Assembly (NCBI RefSeq): GCF_001428525.1
Contig: NZ_LMHW01000010.1
Location: forward strand, 615,177 to 679,176
From: Flavobacterium sp. Root186
GTDB taxonomy: Bacteria > Bacteroidota > Bacteroidia > Flavobacteriales > Flavobacteriaceae
Direction of reading: 5' to 3'
DNA: 64,000 bases
The translations under genes and the position numbers were made by a program. The notes below the pieces were generated by a model. That model was not told the origin of the DNA. It searched no databases and was given only the letters and a program-made list of their open reading frames with translations. This document shows, piece after piece, positions 18,118-27,428 of this stretch (position 1 is its first letter; each line of letters begins with the position of its first letter).

Positions 18118-18777
18118 ATGAAAAATATTCAAATGGTATTAGGAATCGCATTAATTGCATTAAGCTTTACATCATGTAAAGATGAAAAACAAGAACAAGC
18201 TCAAAAGAAAGTTGACGCTTATGTAGCATACGTCGATTCAGTTAAAAATGTTTCAGCAGAAAATTTAAAAGCAGACTGGAAAGCAGTTGATGCTGAATAT
18301 GACAGAAGGTCTCAAGAAGCTCAGGCAGCGTTAGCAGATTTAAAAGATAATAGTGCTGCGACCGAAAAAATAAATGCGAGCAAAGTTAAATATGAAGAGT
18401 TTAAAAATGAGATGACCACCGTTTTTGCCCCTCCAGCTCCAAGTCCGAAACAACAATTAAGAAACGCCTTATTTGGTGAAGGAAAAATTGGTGATGATAT
18501 GAACTTTGACTGGGTTAATGCTCAAAATATCCACAGTGTTTACCAACAATTCGTTCATACTGTTGAAGATAACAAAGATAAATATTCAAGAGAAGACTGG
18601 GATGAGGTTAAACTGATGTATGAAGCGCTTGACAGCCGTAAAAATACAGTTGAAAAAGAAGGACTTACAGCAGAAGATAACAGAAAAATTGCCGGTTTAA
18701 AAGTTAAATTTGCACCGATGTATACAGTTAACAGAATGGGTGCAAAATCTGAAGAAAATAAAGACGCTAAAAAATAA
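18118..18777 (+). CDS. helical lipoprotein of unknown function
   Basis: The 219-residue protein has a signal peptide with lipobox (SFTSC, Cys at about 21). It is rich in Lys, Glu and Ala with long predicted helices, for example residues 25-110 (VDAYVAYVDSVKNVSAENLK onward). A short Pro-rich break (FAPPAPSPKQQ) sits in the middle. I do not recognise a named domain with certainty. A strong promoter and a good terminator flank it, so it is a single-gene unit that may be well expressed. Confidence 0.7.
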   Translation: MKNIQMVLGIALIALSFTSCKDEKQEQAQKKVDAYVAYVDSVKNVSAENLKADWKAVDAEYDRRSQEAQAALADLKDNSAATEKINASKVKYEEFKNEMTTVFAPPAPSPKQQLRNALFGEGKIGDDMNFDWVNAQNIHSVYQQFVHTVEDNKDKYSREDWDEVKLMYEALDSRKNTVEKEGLTAEDNRKIAGLKVKFAPMYTVNRMGAKSEENKDAKK

Positions 18778-18801
18778 ATATAATTATTTTGAATTAGTAT
18801 T

Positions 18802-18835
18802 AAAAATGGCAATCAGAAATGATTGCCATTTTTTT
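18802..18835 (+). terminator. Rho-independent terminator
   Basis: ATGGCAATC (18806-18814) pairs with GATTGCCAT (18821-18829), extended by A/T pairs and followed by a T-run. It ends the 18118 lipoprotein gene and could also serve the convergent hydrolase gene. Confidence 0.9.
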
Positions 18836-18857
18836 ATTGTAGAATTTATAAAAGAAC

Positions 18858-19709
18858 TTACTTCTCAAATTTTCTTAAATCTTGTAAAAAGAGTTCCCAA
18901 ATACTCTCTTTAAATTTATTTTTAAAAAAGCCAAAATGTCCAATATCTTTTACGCCAAATTCTTCTGCTTTTAAATGCGTTCTGGTGACTTCTGAATTTT
19001 TAAATTGTGAAGCTATCCAGTCAACTGCAGGTACAGTGGCATAAAAATCATTATCGATACTGTAGGATACAATTTTGCATTTTATTTTGTCATAGTTGTC
19101 TTTTACATTATCAATACAGTCAAAATGATAATTTGGTTTTTTACACCATTTTGCCCATTCTAAAGCCATTTCTTTTGGTAAATCCTCCATACGGGTGAAA
19201 TGGCTGGAAGGAAAATAATTGAAAATTCTGCAAAATGAAGGTATAAGTACATACCACAAAATTTTCATTTTTAATCTTTCAAATCCTTTCCAGTGTACCC
19301 AGCTTCCAGATTGTGATACCGTCATGATTACGCCATTAAATAAATTATTTGAAGGGACTAAACCAATAAGCTGACCGCCAATACTGTGTGTGATGATGAA
19401 TAATTTACTCTCAGGATTTTTATTTTTGACATATTTAACGACGGTTTCAAAGTCATTTTGCGCCCAATTTGAAGCTGTTGTAGAAAACTTGGAAAGCGGC
19501 TGAGGTTTTGAATCGCCGATACCCCCGTAGTCAAATGTGAAAACAGAATAATTGTTTTTAGATAAAAACTTTGAAAAACTGTGATAATAATTTTGTTTAA
19601 CTCCTGTGGCAGAAGCAATAATAACACAATTGGCATCTGGATTGTCTGAAAGAAACTCAGTTACGGCTATTGAGTATTGTAAAGGAGTATCAATTTTGAT
19701 AGCATTCAT
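18858..19709 (-). CDS. alpha/beta hydrolase
   Basis: The 283-residue protein has the alpha/beta hydrolase fold pattern: a VFTFDYGGIGDS strand-loop, the nucleophile elbow THSIGG with a serine, and a late GHFGFF segment that could supply the catalytic His. No signal peptide is seen, so it is probably cytoplasmic. The substrate is unknown. The start MNAIKIDTP at 19709 is preferred over an in-frame codon at 19730 because a TACATTTG box (minus strand, 19735-19728) covers the latter and puts the transcript start near 19722. Confidence 0.8.
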   Translation of the reverse strand: MNAIKIDTPLQYSIAVTEFLSDNPDANCVIIASATGVKQNYYHSFSKFLSKNNYSVFTFDYGGIGDSKPQPLSKFSTTASNWAQNDFETVVKYVKNKNPESKLFIITHSIGGQLIGLVPSNNLFNGVIMTVSQSGSWVHWKGFERLKMKILWYVLIPSFCRIFNYFPSSHFTRMEDLPKEMALEWAKWCKKPNYHFDCIDNVKDNYDKIKCKIVSYSIDNDFYATVPAVDWIASQFKNSEVTRTHLKAEEFGVKDIGHFGFFKNKFKESIWELFLQDLRKFEK

Positions 19710-19759
19710 ATAAACTTCGTATAGTAACAAATGTAATAAAAATTGTATACTGAAATTTG

Positions 19760-20539
19760 TTATGCACGAATCACAAAATGTTCTTTTTCCTGTTCACATC
19801 TAAAAAACACAAATCCCCATTGAAAAGTATCAATCGTTACTTTTACTTTTGGATGTTTTTTTATAATCTCCCAGGCTTCTTCCATTTCCGGTGACCAATG
19901 TATGTCATCAAAAATCCAAAGGGAATCGTTATTTATTGTTGGCAGTAAAAGTTCAAAATAAGTTAAGGTTGCTTTTTTAGAATGATTACCGTCGAAGTAT
20001 ATTAGATCGTAGATTTTAGAGTTTAGATTTTCGGAAATTAAAAATGATTCAAATTCTGAAATTATATTTTCGACATTTTTACAGTCAAATTTATCTAATT
20101 GATTTTGAGCAGTATTTGCAGTATTTGGACATCCTTCAATTGTAATAACTTTTGCATTTGTATTTCCTAAGGCAAGGGCAGCAGTTGCCAAACCTAAAGA
20201 AGTTCCAATTTCAAGAATATTTTTTGGCTGAAAATAATGGGTTACCCGAAATAATAATTCGGCACGTTTTGGTGAAATTCCGGCTGTTGAGGCAATTTTA
20301 GAAATTTGCCTTTTATTTGATTTAAAAACTTTTGAACCAGCACCAAAATCAGTTACTTCAATAAAATTTTTATTTTCAATAAGCGACTTTCTGTAGTTTT
20401 TTAGAATCTGATATTCTGGCTTAGGCTTCTTATCATAAAAGCATTTGGTAAGTAAACTAAAAACAAATGGCGAATGTACCCCATGCTCGTTTTTAGAATC
20501 CCAAAGAAATTTTAAATAAGATTTGATTTGAAAAAACAT
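19760..20539 (-). CDS. class I SAM-dependent methyltransferase (O-methyltransferase-like)
   Basis: The 259-residue protein has the SAM-binding motif NILEIGTSLGLATAALAL, the acidic strand end VITIEG, and YDLIYFDGNHSKKAT plus SLWIFDDIHWS. These match the catechol O-methyltransferase-like branch, whose metal-binding acidic residues fall in the same places. The N-terminal 90 residues include HGVHSPFVFSLL, a typical start in Bacteroidota homologues. The substrate is unknown. It is 20 bp downstream of the FKBP gene and is probably co-transcribed with it. Confidence 0.82.
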   Translation of the reverse strand: MFFQIKSYLKFLWDSKNEHGVHSPFVFSLLTKCFYDKKPKPEYQILKNYRKSLIENKNFIEVTDFGAGSKVFKSNKRQISKIASTAGISPKRAELLFRVTHYFQPKNILEIGTSLGLATAALALGNTNAKVITIEGCPNTANTAQNQLDKFDCKNVENIISEFESFLISENLNSKIYDLIYFDGNHSKKATLTYFELLLPTINNDSLWIFDDIHWSPEMEEAWEIIKKHPKVKVTIDTFQWGFVFFRCEQEKEHFVIRA

Positions 20540-20559
20540 GCCGAAATTTTGAAAATATC

Positions 20560-21042
20560 TTAATTAATCGATTTTAAGGTTATATCAAATATCAATACAG
20601 AGCCACCCGGAATTCCGTTATAATTTTTGCTTCCATAACCTAAATGCGCAGGAACTAAAAGAATGCCTTTTCCTCCTGGTTTAAACAATTGAATTCCTTC
20701 TTTCCAGCCTTGAATTACCTGATTTAAACTAAATGCTACACCTTTTTTTTCTTCTTCTGGTATATCTTTGTCACTTTCATCAAACACATTTCCATCTGTA
20801 AAATAACCTTTGTAAACAACCGTTACATTTGAATTAGGATCAGGGAATTCTTCACCTTCGCCCGGCTCTTCTATAATATAATACAAACCAGAATCTGTTC
20901 TTGTTGCAGTTAAGTTATTTTTAGCCAAGTAATCTTTAATTTCTTGTTCATTCTGAGCCGTATAATCTTTAACTTCATCCTTATCTTTAGAACAAGAAAC
21001 GAAAAGGGTCAATGCCAGTAATGCTGTTAAAAGTTGTTTCAT
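20560..21042 (-). CDS. FKBP-type peptidyl-prolyl isomerase lipoprotein
   Basis: The enzyme isomerises X-Pro bonds in envelope proteins. The 160-residue protein has a lipobox (LFVSC, Cys at about 17), a short FkpA-like helical region (EQEIKDYLAKNNL) and one FKBP domain with VVYKGYFTDGNVFDES, VIQGWKEGIQLFKPGGKG and LVPAHLGYGSKN. The ATG at 21042 was chosen because it begins a proper signal peptide; the longer frame has no such signal. A hairpin repeat lies between this gene and the ABC-F gene upstream. Confidence 0.93.
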   Translation of the reverse strand: MKQLLTALLALTLFVSCSKDKDEVKDYTAQNEQEIKDYLAKNNLTATRTDSGLYYIIEEPGEGEEFPDPNSNVTVVYKGYFTDGNVFDESDKDIPEEEKKGVAFSLNQVIQGWKEGIQLFKPGGKGILLVPAHLGYGSKNYNGIPGGSVLIFDITLKSIN

Positions 21043-21077
21043 ATTTATTTTTTTAAAATAATTAAATATTTTGGTTT

Positions 21078-21156
21078 CACAGAGATTCACAAAGAAAACG
21101 CAAAGATTCACAAAAAATTTTGGTGCAGCTCTGTGCTTTCTTTGTGAATCTCTGTG
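21078..21156. repeat. CACAGAGATTCACAAAG word-doublet inverted repeat
   Basis: Arms 21078-21097 and 21137-21156 pair perfectly over 20 bp. The loop repeats parts of the same words (AAAGATTCACAAA). It lies between the ABC-F and FKBP genes, both on the minus strand. Confidence 0.85.
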
Positions 21157-21165
21157 TAAATAGGC

Positions 21166-23028
21166 TTATCCTTCGATTTTTGCCGAAAGCTCAAACCAGC
21201 GTTCTTCTTTGGCATCTATTTTATTGATGATACTTTGAAGCTCATTTGCTTTTTTCTCAATATCAGCATCGGCAACTTTTCCTTCGGAAAATAATTGTTC
21301 GATTTTAATTTTTTCGATTTCTAAATCTTTGATTTCTCTTTCGATTTTTTGATATTCTTTTTGCTCGTTAAAACTTAAATTTCCGGTTGGATTATTTTGT
21401 TTCCAGTCTTTCTTTTCGGCCTTGTTTTCTTCTTTTTGAGCCACATCGGCGCTGTCTTCATAAGCACGGAAATCTGAATAGTTTCCTGGGAAATTTTCGA
21501 TTTCACCTTGCCCTCTAAAGATAAATAAATGATCAACAATTTTATCCATAAAATAACGATCGTGCGAAACTACCAATAAACATCCCGGATAATCTAAAAG
21601 AAAACTTTCCAGAACGTTAAGCGTTACAATATCCAAATCATTTGTTGGCTCATCGAGAATCAAAAAGTTTGGATTCTGAATTAAAACCGTACATAAATAC
21701 AAACGTTTTAACTCTCCTCCGCTTAATTTTTCGACATAATCGTATTGTTTTTTGGCATCAAAAAGAAAGCGTTCTAACAACTGCGAAGCCGAAATAATTT
21801 TTCCTTTTGCAAGCGGAATATATTCGCCGTATTCCTTAATAATATCAATAACACGCTGATTCGGCTTTGGGTTAATTCCAGATTGTGTATAATATCCAAT
21901 TTTAATAGTATCTCCTTTTACAACACGGCCGCTGTCTGGCGGAATTGTTCCTGTAAGCAAATTTAAAAAAGTAGATTTCCCGGTTCCGTTTTTACCAATA
22001 ATTCCAATTCTTTCACCACGCTGAAAATCGAAACTAAAATTATCAAGAATAACACGGTCTTTAAATTTTTTTGAAAGTTTATGAAGCTCAATAATTTTGC
22101 TTCCCATTCTTTCCATATTAATTTCAAGCTCAACCTTATTGTCTTTTCGTCGGCTTTGCGCTTTTTCTTTAATTACATAAAAATCATCCTGACGTGATTT
22201 AGATTTGGTTGTTCTCGCTTTTGGCTGGCGGCGCATCCATTCTAATTCTTTAACAAATAAGTTTTTTGCTTTGTCAATACTAGAATTTTCAGAAGTTATT
22301 CTTTCTTCTTTTTTCTCTAAGTAATAAGAGTAATTTCCTTTGTATTGGTATAATTTTCCATTGTCTAATTCGATAATTTCGTTACAAACACGCTCTAAAA
22401 AGAAACGGTCGTGCGTTACCATAAACAACGTAATATTTTCTTTGGCAAAATAACTTTCAAGCCATTCGATCATTTCCAAATCTAAATGGTTGGTTGGCTC
22501 GTCCAAAATCAACAAATCAGGCCTGTTTATTAATATAATAGCCAATGAAAGACGCTTTTTTTGCCCTCCCGAAAGATTTTTTACTTTAAGTTTAAAATCT
22601 TCGAGTTTTAATTTGAATAAAATTTGCTTGTACTGTGTTTCAAAATCCCACGCATTATGCTGGTCCATTCCGTCAAAAGCTTTTTGATAGGCTTCTTCGT
22701 CATTTGGGTTTTCCAGTGCTTTCTCGTAAGCCTCGATTATTTTAAGCGTTTCATTATCAGATGCGAAAATACTTTCTTCAATCGTAAGTTCATCCTGTAG
22801 ATTATTGTCCTGAGAAAGAAACGCCATTCTAATTCCTTTTCTCAAAACAACTTGTCCCGTATCCGGTTCGTCTAAGCCATTAATTATGCTCATAATGGTG
22901 GTTTTACCAGAACCATTTTTGGCAATAAAAGCGATTTTTTGGTCTTTGTTGATTCCAAAAGAAATGTTGTCAAAAAGGACTCTTTCGCCAAATGACTTCG
23001 ATATATTTTCTACAGATAAGTAATTCAC
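21166..23028 (-). CDS. ABC-F family ATPase (Uup-like)
   Basis: ABC-F proteins act on the ribosome and have no membrane domain. The 620-residue protein has two ABC cassettes: GKNGSGKTT-like and LSGGQKKRLSLA in the first, GKNGTGKST and LSGGELKRLYL in the second. The linker between them is rich in Lys and Arg (RRQPKARTTKSKSRQDD). The C-terminal 85 residues form a coiled coil, as in Uup. The start codon is GTG at 23028 (MNYLSVENISKSFG). Alternative ABC-F subfamily assignments are possible; an antibiotic-resistance role is not suggested. Confidence 0.9.
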   Translation of the reverse strand: MNYLSVENISKSFGERVLFDNISFGINKDQKIAFIAKNGSGKTTIMSIINGLDEPDTGQVVLRKGIRMAFLSQDNNLQDELTIEESIFASDNETLKIIEAYEKALENPNDEEAYQKAFDGMDQHNAWDFETQYKQILFKLKLEDFKLKVKNLSGGQKKRLSLAIILINRPDLLILDEPTNHLDLEMIEWLESYFAKENITLFMVTHDRFFLERVCNEIIELDNGKLYQYKGNYSYYLEKKEERITSENSSIDKAKNLFVKELEWMRRQPKARTTKSKSRQDDFYVIKEKAQSRRKDNKVELEINMERMGSKIIELHKLSKKFKDRVILDNFSFDFQRGERIGIIGKNGTGKSTFLNLLTGTIPPDSGRVVKGDTIKIGYYTQSGINPKPNQRVIDIIKEYGEYIPLAKGKIISASQLLERFLFDAKKQYDYVEKLSGGELKRLYLCTVLIQNPNFLILDEPTNDLDIVTLNVLESFLLDYPGCLLVVSHDRYFMDKIVDHLFIFRGQGEIENFPGNYSDFRAYEDSADVAQKEENKAEKKDWKQNNPTGNLSFNEQKEYQKIEREIKDLEIEKIKIEQLFSEGKVADADIEKKANELQSIINKIDAKEERWFELSAKIEG

Positions 23029-23251
23029 TATGTAAATTGTAAGTTATAAATTATGAGTTATGAGTATTTTGGAAAACATAACTTTTTGCAAAAGTAAACT
23101 TTTATCTTACGATTTGCGAATTGTTAATCTTATTTAAGTTTTAGAAAAAGGAAAATTAGAAGAAAGTTTTTAAGTTTTATCTTTTAGAATAAAAACAGCT
23201 TGTAACATTTTAAGACTATCTCCGACATATTTAAAATTTAATTCCTTAAAT

Positions 23252-23683
23252 ATGAACGATAAAGAAATTAATACTGGTGGTTTTGAAGATTTTAAAATAA
23301 ACACAAAAATCAAACTTGCAGCCTTGTGGACTTCGGTAATGTTTTGTTATGTGTATGGAGATTATTTTTCGCTTTATGTTCCAAAGAAAGTGGAAGATTT
23401 TATAAGCGGAGACACATTGCTCGATTCTCCGGTAAAATTATTTCTCGCAACACTTTTAATGACAATTCCGGCCTTAATGATTTTTGCATCGGTTATTTTA
23501 AAACCAAAAATAAACCGCTGGCTTAATCTCGTTTTCGGAATTATTTATACTGCCATAATGCTGTTAATAGCGTTTACAACAACTGGAGCCTGGTGGAGTT
23601 TTTACATTTTTCTCGCAATAATAGAAAGTATTTTGACTTCAATCATATTTTGGACTGCACTTAAATGGCCAAGACAAATTTAA
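23252..23683 (+). CDS. small membrane protein (DUF6326-like)
   Basis: The 143-residue protein has four predicted transmembrane helices after a soluble N-terminus (KIKLAALWTSVMFCYVYGDYFSLYVP). The pattern matches, from memory, the DUF6326 family; no function is known. It lies 18 bp upstream of a DUF4386 gene on the same strand and is probably co-transcribed with it. The 223-bp gap upstream shows no gene and only a weak promoter candidate. Confidence 0.65.
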   Translation: MNDKEINTGGFEDFKINTKIKLAALWTSVMFCYVYGDYFSLYVPKKVEDFISGDTLLDSPVKLFLATLLMTIPALMIFASVILKPKINRWLNLVFGIIYTAIMLLIAFTTTGAWWSFYIFLAIIESILTSIIFWTALKWPRQI

Positions 23684-23701
23684 ATTTTAAAAGATAACAG
23701 T

Positions 23702-24391
23702 ATGAATCAAGAATCAAAATTATCGTTTAGAAATACAGGAAGAATCGCCGGTTTGTTATATTTAGTAGTCGTAATAACAGGGATTTTTAGTTTAGGATAT
23801 GTTCCTTCAAAATTAATTGTCTGGAATGATGCTTCTGCAACTTTTACTAATATCGTTAATTCTGAATTTCTTTTTAGACTAGGTATTGTGAGCGGTTTAA
23901 TCTGTTATACCTTCTTTTTGTTTCTGCCTTTGGTTTTGTACAAATTATTGAAGCCTGTTCATAAAACGTACGCTGTATATATGGTTGTTTTGGCCATTGT
24001 AAGTGTGCCGATTTCTTTTATAAACATGCAGAATAAATTTGCGGTACTTTCTATAATTAGTTCGGGCGGACAAGAAAAAGATCTGGTAATGTTTTATCTG
24101 AATCAATATGATTACGGAAATTTAATCGTTCAGATTTTTTGGGGGCTTTGGCTGTTTCCGTTGGGACATTTAATTTTTAAATCAGCAATAATTCCGAAAT
24201 TTTTAGGCGTATTATTAATGCTTGGCTGTTTGAGTTATTTAATAAATTTCTTCGGAAATGCATTGTTTTCGGATTATTCTGAACTCGGAATATCTTCGTA
24301 TGTAAGACTTCCGGCAACTCTTGGCGAAATCGGAACGTGTTTGTGGCTTTTAATAATGGGAGCGAAAAACAACGTTATTTCAGCCGATTAA
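23702..24391 (+). CDS. DUF4386 family membrane protein
   Basis: The 229-residue protein has about six transmembrane helices and the DUF4386 start pattern (RNTGRIAGLLYLVVVITGIFS), with the late PLGHLIFKSAIIPKFLGVLL segment typical of the family. Its function is unknown. It is paired with the small membrane gene before it. Its last 17 bp overlap the end of the convergent minus-strand gene. Confidence 0.78.
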   Translation: MNQESKLSFRNTGRIAGLLYLVVVITGIFSLGYVPSKLIVWNDASATFTNIVNSEFLFRLGIVSGLICYTFFLFLPLVLYKLLKPVHKTYAVYMVVLAIVSVPISFINMQNKFAVLSIISSGGQEKDLVMFYLNQYDYGNLIVQIFWGLWLFPLGHLIFKSAIIPKFLGVLLMLGCLSYLINFFGNALFSDYSELGISSYVRLPATLGEIGTCLWLLIMGAKNNVISAD

Positions 24392-25346
24392 CATATTGAT
24401 TTAAAAGAGAACTTAAGTCTAAATAATGAATTTGCTGCGGATTATTTAAAATTGGTTTTCGTACCAAAGATTCATTCGTAATAAAATAATGAAGACCATC
24501 TTTTGTAGCAATTCCTTCTATTTGATGAAAAGGAAGTTTGAGGTCAATTTTTCGTTTATTTCCCGATAAAAAATTATGATTCTTAAAATCATATAAAAGA
24601 TAAAGAAATGTTTTTCCCGTTTTAGAATATCCGCAGAGAACTACGATTTTCTTTTCTTCAAAATAAGCTGCGCCGGTAACCAAACCTTTTGTGTCCAGTG
24701 TATTTTTAAATTGTGCGATATGATTTCCGGGTTGATTAGGCAAAACGTAAATACTGGTTTTGGACGATTTCCATTGTTTGGTAAACAAATAAATACTGTC
24801 TTTGGAAACTACAAAAGCTTCACAGTCAAAATCTGCTGCATTTGGTTTTTGTGCCGAAAAATCAGTTTGGTCAGCATATTGAAATGAGATCTTTTCGATA
24901 ATTGGATTCCCTTCTAAAAATGATTTTTTTTCAATTTTCAGGATATTTAAATCTGTTCTGTTTCCGCTAAAGTTATTTCCAAAATCTCCAATATACAAAT
25001 GTGAACTGTCTTGCGAAATCTCTTCCCAATCATGATTTACAACTTGATCCAGAATGATTTTCTTTTTGATTGTTCCCAAAGAATCTAATCCGTAAATCGT
25101 TTTATCGTGATCATCATTATGAGTCCACAATAAACCATCAAAAGCAATTAAACCCGAAGTTTCTTTAATCGAGTCGCTTAGTTTAACGGAATATTCAGGT
25201 TTTAGTTTTAAATTTTCATAAATACAGCTTCCATCGTTTTGCAGTGCATTTGGATTGTAATTTTTTGATAGCGCATCTGTACAGCCTGAAGTTTGGGATT
25301 TGGCTGAAAAAACAGACAGAATAAAAAATAGTAGAATCCGTAGCAT
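24375..25346 (-). CDS. secreted protein with an N-terminal GCTD motif and propeller-like body
   Basis: A 323-residue exported protein with a signal peptide of about 18 residues. It has a GCTDALSKNYNPNALQNDGS motif, a short Asp/Asn-rich cysteine unit seen singly or in tandem in secreted Bacteroidota proteins. The rest looks like a beta-propeller with repeated strands (LLWTHNDDHDKTIYGLD, HLYIGDFGNN, DSIYLFTKQW, HYFITNESLV). It has no T9SS sorting domain. The ATG at 25346 was chosen for its signal peptide. It follows the PHP phosphoesterase gene by 28 bp and its end overlaps DUF4386. Confidence 0.65.
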   Translation of the reverse strand: MLRILLFFILSVFSAKSQTSGCTDALSKNYNPNALQNDGSCIYENLKLKPEYSVKLSDSIKETSGLIAFDGLLWTHNDDHDKTIYGLDSLGTIKKKIILDQVVNHDWEEISQDSSHLYIGDFGNNFSGNRTDLNILKIEKKSFLEGNPIIEKISFQYADQTDFSAQKPNAADFDCEAFVVSKDSIYLFTKQWKSSKTSIYVLPNQPGNHIAQFKNTLDTKGLVTGAAYFEEKKIVVLCGYSKTGKTFLYLLYDFKNHNFLSGNKRKIDLKLPFHQIEGIATKDGLHYFITNESLVRKPILNNPQQIHYLDLSSLLNQYVNRLK

Positions 25347-25374
25347 TTTTTTATGCTTTAAATTGAAAAAAAAA

Positions 25375-26112
25375 TTAGAATCTAAAAAACTGATTATTGG
25401 CAATAACTTCTTTTAAGTTTACAATTGAATCGATTTTTATTTTTTGATGTAAAGATTCTATATGATTGCTGTGATGCACATCGGTTCCCGAAAAATCATA
25501 CATTCCTTTCTTTAATAAAAGCGCAGCGGTTTTTGTAATTTCGCTTCCATAATAACCCATAACGGCCAATAAATTCAGCTGAAATAAGCAGCCTGCTTTT
25601 TTTAGTTTTTCATATTCCTCAAAGTTTTTATGAAAATATAAATACCGCTCTGGATGAGCCAAAACCGGAATATATCCTGCAAGCTGTATTTCAAAAATAA
25701 TCTTATATAAGTTTAGCGGCGCACTTAAATATGATATTTCAACTAATAGATAATTATCTTTTAAGGTCAAAAGCTTTTCTGTTTTGATGTGATCTTGAAA
25801 CCAGTCATCCATAAAATACTCGGATGCGGCTTTAAACGGAAGGTTGATGTTTTCTTCTTTCAATAAAACTTCAGTTTCTTTTTGTCTGTTTAAAATATCC
25901 TGTTCAGTATTATCCCAGACAAAATGATTAATATGCGGCGTGGTAATAAATTGAGAAATTCCCAGTTCCCGAAATGCCTTTGCGAGTTTTATTGTTTTTT
26001 TAATACTTGCTGCGCCGTCATCAATTCCCGGAAGTAAATGCGAATGAATATCGATATAATCGCCTGCCAGAAGATCTTTTAAAAAAGGTTTTGATTTGAA
26101 GAATGATAGCAT
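25375..26112 (-). CDS. PHP-domain phosphatase of the CpsB/YwqE type
   Basis: The 245-residue protein has the PHP metal-binding start DIHSHLLPGIDDGA (His23 and His25), then TTPHIN, ASEYF, LAHPERY and SGTDVHH, which provide the remaining ligands. Relatives are manganese-dependent tyrosine-protein phosphatases that control capsule synthesis kinases. No polysaccharide kinase gene is next to it, so its target is unclear. A TACTTTTG box (minus strand, 26125-26118) lies so close to the ATG that the mRNA would be leaderless or nearly so. Confidence 0.82.
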   Translation of the reverse strand: MLSFFKSKPFLKDLLAGDYIDIHSHLLPGIDDGAASIKKTIKLAKAFRELGISQFITTPHINHFVWDNTEQDILNRQKETEVLLKEENINLPFKAASEYFMDDWFQDHIKTEKLLTLKDNYLLVEISYLSAPLNLYKIIFEIQLAGYIPVLAHPERYLYFHKNFEEYEKLKKAGCLFQLNLLAVMGYYGSEITKTAALLLKKGMYDFSGTDVHHSNHIESLHQKIKIDSIVNLKEVIANNQFFRF

Positions 26113-26214
26113 AGGTGCAAAAGTAAAGAATTGATATTGTTTTTATTTCTGCTTTAAAGAAATATTGCAAAAGAAAATTTATGTAACAATGTAACCGACA
26201 TTTTAGAATTATAT

Positions 26215-26222
26215 TATATTTG
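26215..26222 (+). promoter_or_regulatory. -7 promoter box before the HGSNAT-like gene
   Basis: A perfect TATATTTG lies 18 nt before the ATG at 26241. No clear TTTG is seen at the right distance upstream, so only the -7 element is supported. Confidence 0.45.
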
Positions 26223-26240
26223 ATAAAAAAGTAATATTTT

Positions 26241-27428
26241 ATGAAAATTAAAGAGAATTTATATAATCAAAGGATTATTTCGATTGACGCTTTACGCGGA
26301 ATTACCATTTTTGTAATGATATTTGTAAACGAACTCGCAAGTGTCAAAAATGTACCTCAGTGGATGAAACACATGCCTGCAGATGCCGATGCAATGACCT
26401 TTGTAGATTTAGTTTTCCCTGCTTTTTTATTTATAGTCGGAATGTCAGTTCCGTTTGCCTTTAATGCCAGATTGATAAAAGGTGACAGTCCAAAGGTAAT
26501 CTGGACACATACTCTAAAACGTGCTGTAGCCTTAATAATAATTGGTGTTTATATGGTAAATGCCGAATATGGTTATGATGCTTCAAAAATGATAATTGCA
26601 CCCGCTTTCTGGGGACTTTTGGCTTATGCAATGCCAATTCCTATTTGGAATAAATATCCAAAGGATTTTTCAGTTTGGCTTAAATACATTCTCCAATATG
26701 GCGGTATGCTGGTTTTAATTGCACTTTACTTTTTATACGTTCAGGAAGAAACCGGTAAAATAGGAATCACGCCAAAATGGTGGGGAATTCTGGGTTTAAT
26801 TGGCTGGGCTTATCTTATTTCGGTAATTTATTATTGGCTGGTTTCGGGTAAATTATGGGCGATGATTGCCTTTCTTGTAGTTTGTGTTGCAGCAAATTCG
26901 GCTAACTTGACTAAAGGTTTGGTTTTTCCGGAATGGCTGCATTTTATTGCCGGACATTTAACACACGCTTCGTTAGTAACGGCCGGAGTAATAATCTCAT
27001 TGCTGTTTTTTGACAAGAAAATAGAAAATAAAATCAATTGGCCGGTAATAGGATTTATTGTATTGTTTTTCGCCGTTGGCTTTTTCCTTCGACCGTATTA
27101 CGGAATCTCAAAAATACAAGGAACTCCGTCATGGACATTGATTTCTGCCGGAATTTGCACTGTTTTATTTTACTTTTTGTATTGGCTGATGGAGATAAAA
27201 AAACAGACCAAATGGAGCGGATTTTTTATGCCTGCGGCGGCAAATCCATTATTGATTTATATTCTGCCGGGCGTTATTTATTATTTTAACCTCGCTTTTA
27301 AAATCTCCATTATTCCAGAATATTTCCGTGAAGGAATTCCGGGAATTATCTGGTCACTTGTTTTCTCAACAATAATGTTATTTGTAATGAAAATATTCAA
27401 CAGGTTTAAAATTCAGCTGCATTTGTAG
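26241..27428 (+). CDS. HGSNAT-like (DUF5009) membrane acyltransferase family protein
   Basis: The 395-residue protein has about ten transmembrane helices. Its N-terminus, RIISIDALRGITIFVMIFVN, matches the family that includes heparan-alpha-glucosaminide N-acetyltransferase. TFVDLVFPAFLFIVGMSVP and the late AAANPLLIYILPG segment are also typical. Predicted role: transfer of an acetyl group across the membrane to a sugar. No glycan genes adjoin it. A second, diverged member is encoded at 43201-44472. The histidine used as acetyl carrier in the human enzyme cannot be placed with confidence here. Confidence 0.75.
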   Translation: MKIKENLYNQRIISIDALRGITIFVMIFVNELASVKNVPQWMKHMPADADAMTFVDLVFPAFLFIVGMSVPFAFNARLIKGDSPKVIWTHTLKRAVALIIIGVYMVNAEYGYDASKMIIAPAFWGLLAYAMPIPIWNKYPKDFSVWLKYILQYGGMLVLIALYFLYVQEETGKIGITPKWWGILGLIGWAYLISVIYYWLVSGKLWAMIAFLVVCVAANSANLTKGLVFPEWLHFIAGHLTHASLVTAGVIISLLFFDKKIENKINWPVIGFIVLFFAVGFFLRPYYGISKIQGTPSWTLISAGICTVLFYFLYWLMEIKKQTKWSGFFMPAAANPLLIYILPGVIYYFNLAFKISIIPEYFREGIPGIIWSLVFSTIMLFVMKIFNRFKIQLHL

